Assembly: GCA_009695465.1 (NCBI GenBank)
Contig: SIAW01000023.1
Span: 1 to 33,017 of the forward strand
Source of the DNA: Pedosphaera sp.
GTDB lineage: Bacteria; Verrucomicrobiota; Verrucomicrobiia; Limisphaerales; UBA1100
Direction of reading: 5' to 3'
DNA: 33,017 nucleotides
A program made the position numbers and the translations under genes. The notes beneath the pieces are model-generated. The model was not told where the DNA came from and made no database searches. It saw only the letters and a program-made list of their open reading frames with translations. Position 1 is the first letter of the stretch. The number at the start of each line of letters is the position of its first letter. Below are positions 14,057-22,874 of the stretch, in pieces.

Positions 14057-16165
14057 TTATCTGAGAATGCGGAAGAGGCTGGCGTAGTCGTCCGTCCACA
14101 GAGGGATGTCGGGCATGTCCTTGCGTGGCGCGATCGTGCCCTTGAACTCTTCTTTATCAAACCAACCCGCGTTGCTGCGCCGAGTCAGCAACACATACAC
14201 GGTGGACGAAAGCCACGCGCCATCCGGGTTGTGATCCACAATGCGGATGGCGTAATCGCGCTTCACCGCCATCTTGGCCACCACCGGCTCCAAGTCCAGA
14301 TAGCGATTGGTGATGTTGATCACGATCACGCCCGTCGGTGCCAAGTGCTCCTCGTAAATCTTGAACGCTTCGTTGCTGAGCAGATGCACCGGCACCGAAT
14401 CGCTGCTGAAGGCGTCCATCGAGAGCACATCAAACCGCTGCGGCTCTTTCTCCGCCTCCAACATCAACCGCCCGTCGCCCAGCACCACCGACACCTTGGC
14501 GCCGCGCGTGCGGCCGCCCGCCAGATAAGTGAAGACATTTTCGGCCACGTGCTCCACCGCCGGGTTGATCTCGTAAAACCGGTACACATCGCCGCGCTGC
14601 GCGTACGAAGCCACGCTGCCCACGCCCAATCCCAGCACGCCCACGCGCTTGGGCTTGCCCACGTTGTCCAGCGCCAAGCCGATGCCCGAGTCCGGACTGA
14701 AATACGACACCGGCCGCTGCGCCACATCATCGTCCTCAAACTGCGTGCCATGCGTGATGCGCCCGTGCACCAAGTAGCGGATCCGCCGCTGATCATCATT
14801 GCCCTCCTCATACGTGGAGGTGCTCTCCGTCACCTTCAGCAACCCGTAAAAATTGCGCGAGGCAAACACCGGCTTGGCCTGCTGCCCTTTGACATGCTTG
14901 CCCAACCCGTAAGTCAACGCGCCCGTCAACCCCGCCAGCAGCAGCGTCAGTTGGATGCCCGCACCCAGACCAAACCGATACGCGCCCGCCAACCACACCC
15001 CGCAGCCCAAGACTGCGCACAACACGAGTGCCAAATGAAATTCCCAGTAGAACGTGGCGAAGAGCGCTGGCGCCCCGAGTGACACGAATATCCCGCCCAG
15101 CGCGCCGCCACCGGCGATGCACAGAAAGTACGCCGTCAATCCACCCATCGCCGGGCGCACGCGAAAAAGTTCGCCGTGACATACCATGCAGCCGGCGAAG
15201 AGCGTCGCCGAGTAGATGCCGATCTGTTTGCCGATGGACAGATCCACGCCCTGCAACAACGCCCACGCGCTCGCGCCTGCCGCCACGAAAAAGCCCACCG
15301 CGAACAGCGGGCGCAGATACCAACGCGGACTGTCAAACGCGATGATGAACGTCACCAAGTACAGCCCCAGCGGCAGCACCCACAGAAAGGGGATCACCGC
15401 GATCTCCTGACAGATCAAGTTGGTGGCCGACATCAGCAGCATCGTGCCGCACGCCGGCAACGCCAACCACAGCAGCCAGCGGCCCGCGCCCGCAGCGGGA
15501 GCAGTGGGGACAGTGGCGGGCACAGGCTGCCCCTCGTGCTGGCCCACCTTGCGGACTTGCCACGCCAACCCCGCGTATAACACCAAGTACAGCGCGCCTG
15601 CGATGGACCAGCCCACGACCTGTTGCGAGCGCGTCGTCGCCGGTTCAAACAGGAATGGAAAGCTCACCAATGCCAGCAGCGAGCCTACGTTGGAAAGCGC
15701 GTAGAGTCGGTACGGCGACCGCCCTTCATGCGCGCGAGAAAACCACGCCTGCACCAGTGGTCCTGTGCTCGATAGCACCAGATACGGCAGGCCCACCGAG
15801 ACCAGCAGCAACATGAGGATGCGCTGCACGGGCGCAACTTCACCGGGCTGCGGCTTCCACGATTCTGCCGGCGTGATCGGCAGCATGCACAGCGCCAGCA
15901 CCACCAACACCAGATGCACCGTGACCTGCCGCGAGAGGGTGAACGTGTGGCTGAGCCAGTGCGCATACGCGTAGCCCGCGAAGAGCATGCACTGGAAAAA
16001 AAGCAGGCACGTCGTCCACACGCCCGGCCCGCCGCCAAACCACGGCAGGATGTATTTGCCGATCAACGGCTGGATTTGGAAGAGCAGGAACGCGCCTGAA
16101 AAGATCGTCAGCCCAAAGATCCACAAGGGCGGCGGCGTGGCCTTCGCGAGGGGGTCGTGTTGCAC
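14057..16165 (-). CDS. Membrane-fused spermidine-synthase-like protein
   Basis: A 702-residue protein. The first ~440 residues are multi-pass membrane segments, starting IFGLTIFSGAFLLFQIQPL and IGKYILPWFGGGPGVWTTCLLFFQCMLFAGYAYAHW (split here for reading), with many later helices. The soluble C-terminal part is a Rossmann methyltransferase-like domain of the spermidine synthase superfamily: VLGLGVGSVASYAQRGD at about 500-516, YEINPAVEHVAEN, VVLGDGRLMLE and MDAFSSDSVPVHLLS at about 570-590. The fold binds decarboxylated or ordinary AdoMet; polyamine synthesis is not assured because these fusions are functionally uncharacterised. The frame is open for 155 more codons upstream through the DUF2851 gene, but GTG 16165 directly precedes the first helix and has a candidate promoter, so it is taken as the start. 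Confidence 0.85.
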   Translation of the reverse strand: MQHDPLAKATPPPLWIFGLTIFSGAFLLFQIQPLIGKYILPWFGGGPGVWTTCLLFFQCMLFAGYAYAHWLSHTFTLSRQVTVHLVLVVLALCMLPITPAESWKPQPGEVAPVQRILMLLLVSVGLPYLVLSSTGPLVQAWFSRAHEGRSPYRLYALSNVGSLLALVSFPFLFEPATTRSQQVVGWSIAGALYLVLYAGLAWQVRKVGQHEGQPVPATVPTAPAAGAGRWLLWLALPACGTMLLMSATNLICQEIAVIPFLWVLPLGLYLVTFIIAFDSPRWYLRPLFAVGFFVAAGASAWALLQGVDLSIGKQIGIYSATLFAGCMVCHGELFRVRPAMGGLTAYFLCIAGGGALGGIFVSLGAPALFATFYWEFHLALVLCAVLGCGVWLAGAYRFGLGAGIQLTLLLAGLTGALTYGLGKHVKGQQAKPVFASRNFYGLLKVTESTSTYEEGNDDQRRIRYLVHGRITHGTQFEDDDVAQRPVSYFSPDSGIGLALDNVGKPKRVGVLGLGVGSVASYAQRGDVYRFYEINPAVEHVAENVFTYLAGGRTRGAKVSVVLGDGRLMLEAEKEPQRFDVLSMDAFSSDSVPVHLLSNEAFKIYEEHLAPTGVIVINITNRYLDLEPVVAKMAVKRDYAIRIVDHNPDGAWLSSTVYVLLTRRSNAGWFDKEEFKGTIAPRKDMPDIPLWTDDYASLFRILR

Positions 16166-16171
16166 GCGGTG

Positions 16172-16201
16172 TTTGTAATGGAATGCGCACGGGCACGGCA
16201 A
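16172..16201 (-). promoter_or_regulatory. Candidate promoter of the spermidine-synthase-like gene
   Basis: On the minus strand TTGCCG (16201-16196) and TACAAA (16177-16172) are 18 bases apart, and the -10 ends 6 bases before the GTG at 16165. The geometry repeats that of the DUF1028 and sialidase-like genes and supports the chosen start. Each hexamer matches four of six consensus positions. Confidence 0.3.
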
Positions 16202-16215
16202 GCGTTGTCCGCAGG

Positions 16216-17640
16216 CTAGGAATCGCTGGCAGCCGTGGGTGATGCGGCAAAATCCCGTACCAGATCGGGAAACCGACAGGCATCGCAAGTGGCCGGTGCG
16301 TGCTGGCAGAAGTCGCGGGCGATCTGCAAAATACCCTGCTGGCCCGCTGCGCTGCGCAACACGGATGGGCGCCGTCCGGCAAACAGGCGCTGGCTGGCCA
16401 GCCGCGTCACCGAGTTCTGCTGCGTGGCTGGCCATGCGAGGAAACATTCGCGCACGCGTTGCTGCCGTGATGGGGAATCCGCAGCGCGCGCCCACAGCCA
16501 AGGCAGGATGACGTTCACCGCCAGATCGCCCACGCGCTGTTTGCCCAGCAACGCGCAGGGCGCAGGTTGCCGTGGGCCGGACAACGTCCAGTGCCAGCAC
16601 CAATAATCGTCCGCGCTGCCGCGCAGGCATTGTTCCAGCGTGCCGGGCATTTGCGGCAGTGGCAGTGAGGTGTCAAACCACTGTTCCAGTCGTCGCGGCA
16701 AATCGTCCAGCGCGCACCACTGTGCGAGCAACGCCACGCGGCGTTGCGGGTGATTTGCCGGACGACAGCCGCGCAGTTGCCAGATGCCGGCGGGCAACTG
16801 GTGCTCGCGCAACCGATCGCGTTCGCGCCACCAGATATCCCACAACGATTGGAGCAACGCCCGGTCCGCTCCCGTCGTGTTGTCCAGCGACGGCAACAAG
16901 CCCGCCGCGCCCAACAATAATGCCTGCCAATGGAGCGGGTCGCCGCGCGCAACATTGCGCAGGATGGGCAGCCGGTCGGCGAGGGACTGCATGGGCCACG
17001 TGTTGTGCTGATAGCCCAGTGCCCGCGCGAGTCCGCACCACAGTGCATGATCCCAATCCGCATGCCGCGCCACTGCGGCCAAGTGCGCGGCTTTCTGTTG
17101 GAGCCGCACCCACGCGGCTTGTTGCAGCAACGTGGTGATGGATGACTCCGGCAACTCTGCGAGCGGCGCGCGACAGCGGCCGGTGAATTCGATGGGCAGA
17201 TCACTGATGGCCGCGCTGGTGCTCCATTGTTCGAGTTCAATCAGCGGCGCATCACAGAATGGTTCCAGCAACAGGGCGGGTGCGGGCGCGCTGCCGCTAG
17301 TCGCGCGCCAGATGACATGCAGGATGACGCGCGCATATTCCGGGTTGTCCGCGTGGCGATGCCGATGCCAGTCGGCGGAGGTGAGATCAATCTCCACATC
17401 GCCGGTCTGCGGTGCGTCATCATCCAACTGCACGACGGCGTTGCGGAAATCCGGGCCAGCACCGCGATTCCAAAAGCCCGGATGCCAGACGCGGACACGC
17501 CGGCCATCCACGGTCGTCAGCTTATCGCGGCGCACGCGTTGGTGCCGCCAGATGGCCTGCAGGAGGCGCTCGGTGGGTGCGAAGCCGGTGTCTTCGCGCA
17601 GCAGTTGCGGGGCTTGCCGCCACTGGGAATAAAAGTTCAT
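16216..17640 (-). CDS. DUF2851 family protein
   Basis: A 474-residue soluble protein of the DUF2851 family, of unknown function. The N-terminal third shows the conserved blocks ERLLQAIWRHQRV, VWHPGFWNRGAGPDFRNAVV and TGDVEIDLTSADWHRHRHAD followed by YARVILHVIW. Histidines and aspartates in that stretch could form a metal or nuclease-like site, since the fold resembles a restriction-endonuclease-like core in outline, but I cannot establish catalysis. The C-terminal part is Trp- and Leu-rich helices, ending in QGILQIARDFC and CDACRFPDLVRDF. The start ATG 17640 has a good ribosome-binding site, GAGGA at 17651-17647, 6 bases upstream; a longer frame from 17769 is therefore dropped. The spermidine-synthase-like gene follows 50 bases downstream on the same strand. 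Confidence 0.85.
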   Translation of the reverse strand: MNFYSQWRQAPQLLREDTGFAPTERLLQAIWRHQRVRRDKLTTVDGRRVRVWHPGFWNRGAGPDFRNAVVQLDDDAPQTGDVEIDLTSADWHRHRHADNPEYARVILHVIWRATSGSAPAPALLLEPFCDAPLIELEQWSTSAAISDLPIEFTGRCRAPLAELPESSITTLLQQAAWVRLQQKAAHLAAVARHADWDHALWCGLARALGYQHNTWPMQSLADRLPILRNVARGDPLHWQALLLGAAGLLPSLDNTTGADRALLQSLWDIWWRERDRLREHQLPAGIWQLRGCRPANHPQRRVALLAQWCALDDLPRRLEQWFDTSLPLPQMPGTLEQCLRGSADDYWCWHWTLSGPRQPAPCALLGKQRVGDLAVNVILPWLWARAADSPSRQQRVRECFLAWPATQQNSVTRLASQRLFAGRRPSVLRSAAGQQGILQIARDFCQHAPATCDACRFPDLVRDFAASPTAASDS

Positions 17641-17696
17641 GTCATTTCCTCGCGCTTGCCATTGCGCGGGCTGGAGGTTTTTGCCAAGGTGACCAC

Positions 17697-17720
17697 ACCC
17701 ACGGTGGGTTTCCGGGAAAC
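17697..17720. promoter_or_regulatory. Two adjoining perfect palindromes in a divergent intergenic region
   Basis: ACCCAC-G-GTGGGT (17697-17709) and GTTTCC-G-GGAAAC (17708-17720) each have 6-base arms and a 1-base centre, and they share two bases. They sit in the 174-base gap between the DUF2851 gene and the ABC ATPase gene, where an operator for one or both is plausible. The loops are too small for RNA hairpins, so a protein-binding DNA site is the better reading. No regulator is identified. Confidence 0.4.
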
Positions 17721-17814
17721 GATTTTGCAGGTACAAGATGAAGGCTTCCAGAATGCGAACGGGCGTCAATCGCCAAGTCGCGGCGCCGTGGACACCGGCT
17801 TAGCACAGGCTCGA

Positions 17815-18789
17815 ATGGCCGACCCTAAAACACCCATCATCGAGGTCATCGGCCTCTCCAAGGAATACGGCGGCCGCCCGGCCATCCGCGACCTGTCGTT
17901 CACGGTCGAGGCTGGCGAGATTGTCGGTCTGCTCGGCCCCAATGGCGCGGGCAAAAGCACCACCATGCGCATCCTCGCGGGCTACCTCGCCGCCACCGAT
18001 GGCATCGCGCGCGTGGCGGGGTTTGATGTGCTCGATGATTCCTACGAAGTGCGGCGGCGCGTGGGCTACATGCCCGAGACGGTGCCGTTGCCCGATGAGA
18101 TGCGCGTTCGTGAATACCTGAAATTCCGCGCGCGGTTGAAGGGGCTGAGCCGGACCGCCACGCGCGAACGCACCGACACGGTGATCACGCGATTTGGTTT
18201 GCAGGAAGTGCACGGCAAGATGATCGGCCACCTCTCCAAAGGTTTTCGCCAGCGCGTGGGATTGGCCGATGCGTTGGTGCACGAGCCAGCGCTGCTCATC
18301 CTCGACGAACCCACCATCGGACTGGATCCGCACCAGATTGTGGCCGTGCGCGAGATCATCAAGACGCTCGCGCGCGACCACACGGTGGTGATCTCCTCGC
18401 ACATCCTGCCGGAGATCGAGGTCACCTGCAGTCGGCTGATGATTTTCCATCGCGGCCGGATTGTCGCGGCGGACACGCGCGATAACCTGCAGCAACGCGT
18501 CGGCTCGCAATCGCGCGTGACCATTGATTTGGCCGCGCCGGAAGAGGACCTGCGCGCGGTGTGGGAAGAGATGGCTGAGGTGCAGCATTTCCACGTGTCG
18601 CCCGTGCAACAGGGTTATCGGCGCAGCGTGCTGGCGGTGCGCGATGGCCAGCGATTCCGCGAACAGGTGGCCACGCTGGCGCGCAATCGCGGATGGGCGC
18701 TGCGCGAATTGGCGGAGTCGCGCCCGACGCTCGAGGACATCTTCGTGCAGCTCACCAATCCCGACGAGGACGCGGAGGATCGTCTCTGA
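17815..18789 (+). CDS. ABC transporter ATP-binding protein (GldA-like)
   Basis: A 324-residue ATPase. Walker A GPNGAGKST is at 41-49, the ABC signature LSKGFRQRV at 140-148 (S-K-G in place of S-G-G), Walker B LLILDEP at 160-166, and the switch His at about 196 (SSHILPE). The Q-loop reads VGYMPE, as in ABC-2 and Gld-type exporters. After the nucleotide domain (to about 225) a C-terminal extension of about 95 residues resembles the DUF4162-like tail of this class. It works with the next three genes: permease, GldG-like protein and DUF4340 protein. In Bacteroidetes GldA/F/G support gliding, but this quartet is also common in non-gliding PVC bacteria, so the substrate is unknown. ATG 17815 is chosen because it begins the conserved N-terminal strand; weak RBS. 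Confidence 0.93.
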   Translation: MADPKTPIIEVIGLSKEYGGRPAIRDLSFTVEAGEIVGLLGPNGAGKSTTMRILAGYLAATDGIARVAGFDVLDDSYEVRRRVGYMPETVPLPDEMRVREYLKFRARLKGLSRTATRERTDTVITRFGLQEVHGKMIGHLSKGFRQRVGLADALVHEPALLILDEPTIGLDPHQIVAVREIIKTLARDHTVVISSHILPEIEVTCSRLMIFHRGRIVAADTRDNLQQRVGSQSRVTIDLAAPEEDLRAVWEEMAEVQHFHVSPVQQGYRRSVLAVRDGQRFREQVATLARNRGWALRELAESRPTLEDIFVQLTNPDEDAEDRL

Positions 18790-19541
18790 TGCAGGCGTAT
18801 CTCACCTTGGTGCGGCGAGAATTGGCGGGGCATTTCCTCTCGCTGCGCGGCTACGTGATCATGGCCGGCGTGCAGTTCCTGCTCGGCGCCAGCCTGTGCA
18901 TCACCTTGGAAGCGCTGAACCAAAAACCTTTTGACATGCCCATCACCGAGAAGATGCCCAACACGGGTTTCTTCTGGCTAATCCTGCTGCTCGTCGCGCC
19001 GGTGATCACGATGCGCACCTTCGCGCATGAGCGCGCCATCGGCACATTTGAAACACTGCTCACCACGCCCATCAGCGACTGGGCGGTGGTGCTGGCCAAA
19101 TTCACCGGCGCGCTCGCGTTCTTCCTGCTCACCTGGCTGCCGGCGCTGGCGTATCCATTCATCCTCACGCGATACGTGTCGGGCATGGGCGCGGTGGATC
19201 TAGGCCCGCTGGCCAGTTTGATAATCGGCATCACCATGCTCGGCAGTTTCATGATGGCCGTGGGTTGTTTCGCTTCCGCACTGACCAAGAGCCAGATCAT
19301 CGCGGCGATGACCAGCTTCGCCATCTGCACGGGCGTATTCCTGCTGGGCTTCATCTCCGTCATCCGCCCGCCGTGGATCGGCAGCCGCTCCGAACTCTTC
19401 TCGCACCTGTCGATGCTCGAACACATGGGCGACTTCGCCAGCGGCGTCGTGGACACGCGCCACGTGGTGTTTTACGCCAGCCTGACGGCCTTGTTCCTGT
19501 TTTTCACGCAGAAGACAATCAGCCTGCGCCGTTGGCGCTGA
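18789..19541 (+). CDS. ABC transporter permease (GldF / ABC-2 type)
   Basis: A 250-residue inner-membrane protein with six hydrophobic segments, at about residues 19-40, 57-74, 104-124, 140-160, 170-190 and 220-240. The cytoplasmic block TMRTFAHERAIGTFETLLTTPISDWAVVLAKF is the family hallmark of ABC-2 permeases; its E-R-x-x-G-T-x-E-x-L-L-T-x-P pattern is intact (residues about 76-92). It pairs with the preceding ATPase: its ATG shares the A of the ATPase stop codon (TGATG), so translation is coupled. It is followed 3 bases later by the GldG-like gene. A transported substrate cannot be read from the sequence. Confidence 0.93.
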   Translation: MQAYLTLVRRELAGHFLSLRGYVIMAGVQFLLGASLCITLEALNQKPFDMPITEKMPNTGFFWLILLLVAPVITMRTFAHERAIGTFETLLTTPISDWAVVLAKFTGALAFFLLTWLPALAYPFILTRYVSGMGAVDLGPLASLIIGITMLGSFMMAVGCFASALTKSQIIAAMTSFAICTGVFLLGFISVIRPPWIGSRSELFSHLSMLEHMGDFASGVVDTRHVVFYASLTALFLFFTQKTISLRRWR

Positions 19542-19544
19542 CCA

Positions 19545-21023
19545 ATGCCCACTGAACCCACAGCCGGATTTTCCGCGCGCCGCCGATGGAGCGGCTGGGT
19601 CAACCTGTTTCTGGGCGTCGCCGCGATGCTGGCACTGGCTGCCATGGCCAACTACCTTTCGCACCGTCACTATTCCCGCTGGCAATGGGCCAAGCGACTG
19701 GACTCGCGCCTCTCCCAGCTCACCCAGTTGACCCTCGCCGAAATTTCCAAGCCCGTGACCGTCGTGATTTTCTACGACCGCCGCGAATCGCTCTATCGGC
19801 CCATCTTGGAATTGCTGCGCCGCTACGGCGAACTGGCGCCCAGCCTGCACATCGAGACGGTGGACTACGAACTGGAGCCTGCGCGCGCCACGCAAATCCA
19901 GAATCGCTACAAGCTCCCACCCAATGTGCACGATCTGGTGCTGTTCCATTCCAACGAACGCACTGAGGTGGTGCCGCATAGCGCGCTCTCGCAGGTCAGC
20001 CCCACCGGCCAGACGCCCGATGGGCGCATTGTTTTTGAGCGCACCCATTTCAATGGCGAACGGCTCTTCACCTCGGCGCTCGCGGCGGTGTCAGACACCA
20101 ATCGGCACCGCGCCTATTTTCTGGCCGGGCGCGGCACGCATTCCTTCACCAACACCACGAGCTGGGACGGCTACGGCAGCCTCGGACAGCGGCTGCGGCA
20201 GATGAACCTCGATCTGCAACCCGCCACGTTGAGCGCGACGCAGCCGGTGCCCAAAGACTGTCGGCTGCTGATCGTGGCTGGGCCAAGGACAGAACTGGAC
20301 GCGCAAGAGATCCAGCGACTGCGCGAGTATCTGTCGGCAGGCGGCCGGCTTTGGATGCTGTTCCATCGCGCCACCCGCGCGGGGTTGGAGCATCTGATGG
20401 CCGAGCAAGGCGTGCTGGTCGGCGATGATCTGGTGAACGATCCGGGCAACGGCTTTGGCGATGGTTCCATCAAGTTCAGTGCGTTTGCTGATCCGCAACA
20501 CGGCATCCATCCCGCAGTGCGCGCGCTGGCGGCGCAGGATGTTTCGCTGCGCTTGGGTGCGCCTCGTTCCATCAGCCCGCTGCCCGGACGTGCACCGGTG
20601 AAATGCACGCAGTTGATCGCGACCAGTGCGCAGGGACTGGCTTATCGCCAACCCGCACCGGGTGCCACCAACGCCGTGCTGACGGTGGATCGGCGCGGCG
20701 CCATTTCCGTGGGGGTGGCGGCGGAGAAGGCCGCCCCCGGGCAGGATGCCCATCTTGCACCGCGCCTGTTGGTGCTGGGCGACTCGGATTGTTTTAATAA
20801 CACGCTGCTCGACAAGGAGGGCAACTCGGACTTGGCGTGGAACATGTCCAACTGGCTGCTGGACCGTTCGCATCTGCTGGCGATTGGGCCGCGGCCGATC
20901 CAGCGCCACGTCTTTTCCATCACGGAGCGCGAGCGCTGGGAGTTGATGGGCTGGTTGCTGGGAATTATTCCCGCTGGCATTTTGGCCGTGGGCAGTCTGG
21001 TGTGGCTGCGGCGGCGTCATTGA
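19545..21023 (+). CDS. GldG-like ABC transporter auxiliary protein
   Basis: A 492-residue protein with a transmembrane helix near each end (about 18-38 and 466-487) and a long extracytoplasmic or loop region between. The N-terminal third has the GldG/ABC-auxiliary pattern DSRLSQLTQLTLAEISKPVTVVIFYD, with ILELLRRYGE and VDYELEPARATQIQNRY. The middle contains FTSALAAVSDTNRHRAYFLAGRGTHSF and CRLLIVAGPRTELDAQEIQRLREYLSAGGRLWML, which are typical of the DUF4350/ABC_transp_aux fold. The C-terminus carries RLLVLGDSDCFNN and NMSNWLLDR before the last helix. It lies between the permease and the DUF4340 gene with gaps of 3 and 6 bases, so all four genes probably form one operon. Confidence 0.88.
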   Translation: MPTEPTAGFSARRRWSGWVNLFLGVAAMLALAAMANYLSHRHYSRWQWAKRLDSRLSQLTQLTLAEISKPVTVVIFYDRRESLYRPILELLRRYGELAPSLHIETVDYELEPARATQIQNRYKLPPNVHDLVLFHSNERTEVVPHSALSQVSPTGQTPDGRIVFERTHFNGERLFTSALAAVSDTNRHRAYFLAGRGTHSFTNTTSWDGYGSLGQRLRQMNLDLQPATLSATQPVPKDCRLLIVAGPRTELDAQEIQRLREYLSAGGRLWMLFHRATRAGLEHLMAEQGVLVGDDLVNDPGNGFGDGSIKFSAFADPQHGIHPAVRALAAQDVSLRLGAPRSISPLPGRAPVKCTQLIATSAQGLAYRQPAPGATNAVLTVDRRGAISVGVAAEKAAPGQDAHLAPRLLVLGDSDCFNNTLLDKEGNSDLAWNMSNWLLDRSHLLAIGPRPIQRHVFSITERERWELMGWLLGIIPAGILAVGSLVWLRRRH

Positions 21024-21029
21024 GGCGAC

Positions 21030-22862
21030 ATGATCACACGCTCAACTAAAACGATGCTGGCCGCAGCAGTGGTGCTGTTGCTGCTGATCCTGGCTTTTGA
21101 GCAGCACCGGCAAAAGGTGGCCCCACATAAAACCATCGCGCTGCCCAAGCTCGATGCTGGGCACCTGCGCGCACTGGAACTGGAAGTCGCCGGCTCCACG
21201 CTGCGGCTGGAGCGCAGCGACAACGGCTGGCTCATCGTCCAGCCCTTCCGCTATCCCGCACTGGAAAGTCTGACGCGCACGTTGCTGGAGGATTTGTCCC
21301 TGCTACAGGCCGTCAACTTCATGCCCCATGTCGCCGACCACGAGCTGGAGCAGTTCGGGCTGCGCCCGCCGCAGTTGACGCTGCGGCTGGAAGGCTACGC
21401 GAGCAATCAAGTGTTGCGCTTCGGTTCTTTGACACCCATCCCCAACAATGTGTACCTGCGCGTGGACAATCAGCTCGGTGTGTACGTCGTGCCCAACGAG
21501 CTGTGGTACCGGTTGCCGCGCGATGTGGAGCAGTGGAACGACTGGCGCGACCGCCGGCTGGCACACGCCGGCACCGCGTGGGAGAAGATTGACACCATCG
21601 CCGCGCACACCGACATCCAGCCGCTGTTTGTCCTCCAGAAAAATCCGACCAACCAACTATGGCGCTTGGTGCAGCCCGCGCCCGCCAAGCGCGCGGACAG
21701 CGAACGCATCCAGCATTTTTTGGGAATCGCGCAAAGCTGGGAGGCGGCCCAGTTCATCACGGGCACCCATCTCCCCGCGCAACAGGTGCTGGGGTTGGAG
21801 CCTGCCTTGTTGAAGTTGCGATTGGCGCAAGGCACCAATCAGCATGTGGCCATTGATTTCGGCGCGCCGCACACCAACGCGCCGGCTTTGGTTTACGCGC
21901 GGGACATGATTTTCAACACGCTGCTGGCCGTCGCGCAGACCAACACGGTGGATCTGCTCAAGATCAACCCGTGGGAACTCTTCGGCGATCATCGCTTGGT
22001 GGATCCGATGATCACCAATCAGATCGAGCGCATCGAAATCAAGTCGGGCACTGAACGCACTGTGCTGCTGCATTCGCCCACCAATGGCACTTGGCAGTTG
22101 ACTGAGCCGATCCAAGCCGAGGCCGACACGGAGTTGGTGAATGGCCTGCTGCGCCAACTGCAGGGATTGGAGGCCACGGCGTTGGAGAAAGATGTCGTCA
22201 CAGATTTTGCGCCGTATCAACTGTCCGACCCGCCGCTGTCTTACACCGTGTGGCGGCAGAAACCGCCGGGCGCCGCCACCAACACCCTCATGGCGGGCGT
22301 GGATTTTGGCCGGTCCATTCTGGAGTCGGGACTCACCTTCACTCGCCGGCACGACGAGGACATGGTGTACCTCGCGCCGACGGTGTTGCCCAGTCGCTTG
22401 CCCAGCCGGTTCTTTCAACTGCGCGACCGCCGCCTGTGGGATTTCACCTCCAGCGACGTCGCCAAGATCACGTTGCAGCTTGGCGATAAAACCACCGAGT
22501 TGGCGCGCAACGTGCGCAACATCTGGAGCGGCCCCAGCGGCCAGTTGAATCTGGAGCAAAACACCGAGGCGAACACGGCACTGGCATCGCTGGGCCGCTT
22601 CCGCGCGACGCGCTGGGTGGTCCGCGGCAACGACAAGTTTGGCGACGCCACTTATGAGTTCGCGAAGACCGCGGAGAAAATCACCTTCCACATCCGCCGC
22701 GGTGCCGCGACGGAGACCCACTCGTTGGTGTTCGGGAAAGTCTCGCTGGAAGGCGAACGCTACGCTGCCGCACAAGCGCCGCCGGACAACGAACACGTGA
22801 TCTTCATTTTCCCGGAGACCACGTACGGGAAGGTGCTGCAACTGTTCCGCGCGGCCAAATAG
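21030..22862 (+). CDS. DUF4340 domain-containing protein
   Basis: A 610-residue protein with a single N-terminal membrane anchor (AAAVVLLLLILAFEQHRQK, residues 11-29) and a large outer region containing repeated DUF4340 units. Blocks include LRALELEVAGSTLRLERSDNGWLIVQPFRYPA, EQFGLRPPQLTLRLEG, WNDWRDRRLAH, RFFQLRDRRLWDFTSSDVAKITLQLG and RWVVRGNDKFGDATYEFAKTAEKI (quoted in short pieces for orientation only). The two W-x-x-x-R-D-R-R-L / L-R-D-R-R-L-W motifs mark repeats of the domain. DUF4340 genes regularly follow GldG-like genes, and here GAGG overlapping the GldG stop (TGA at 21021-21023) is a good ribosome-binding site 5 bases before ATG 21030. The function is unknown; an accessory periplasmic component of the ABC system is likely. 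It converges on atpC. Confidence 0.85.
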   Translation: MITRSTKTMLAAAVVLLLLILAFEQHRQKVAPHKTIALPKLDAGHLRALELEVAGSTLRLERSDNGWLIVQPFRYPALESLTRTLLEDLSLLQAVNFMPHVADHELEQFGLRPPQLTLRLEGYASNQVLRFGSLTPIPNNVYLRVDNQLGVYVVPNELWYRLPRDVEQWNDWRDRRLAHAGTAWEKIDTIAAHTDIQPLFVLQKNPTNQLWRLVQPAPAKRADSERIQHFLGIAQSWEAAQFITGTHLPAQQVLGLEPALLKLRLAQGTNQHVAIDFGAPHTNAPALVYARDMIFNTLLAVAQTNTVDLLKINPWELFGDHRLVDPMITNQIERIEIKSGTERTVLLHSPTNGTWQLTEPIQAEADTELVNGLLRQLQGLEATALEKDVVTDFAPYQLSDPPLSYTVWRQKPPGAATNTLMAGVDFGRSILESGLTFTRRHDEDMVYLAPTVLPSRLPSRFFQLRDRRLWDFTSSDVAKITLQLGDKTTELARNVRNIWSGPSGQLNLEQNTEANTALASLGRFRATRWVVRGNDKFGDATYEFAKTAEKITFHIRRGAATETHSLVFGKVSLEGERYAAAQAPPDNEHVIFIFPETTYGKVLQLFRAAK

Positions 22863-22874
22863 CGGAGAGGGAAA

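Noticed and set aside
16166-16630. 155-codon N-terminal extension of the spermidine-synthase-like gene
   Set aside because: It overlaps the DUF2851 gene in another frame and has no homologous pattern; GTG 16165 sits just before the first membrane helix.
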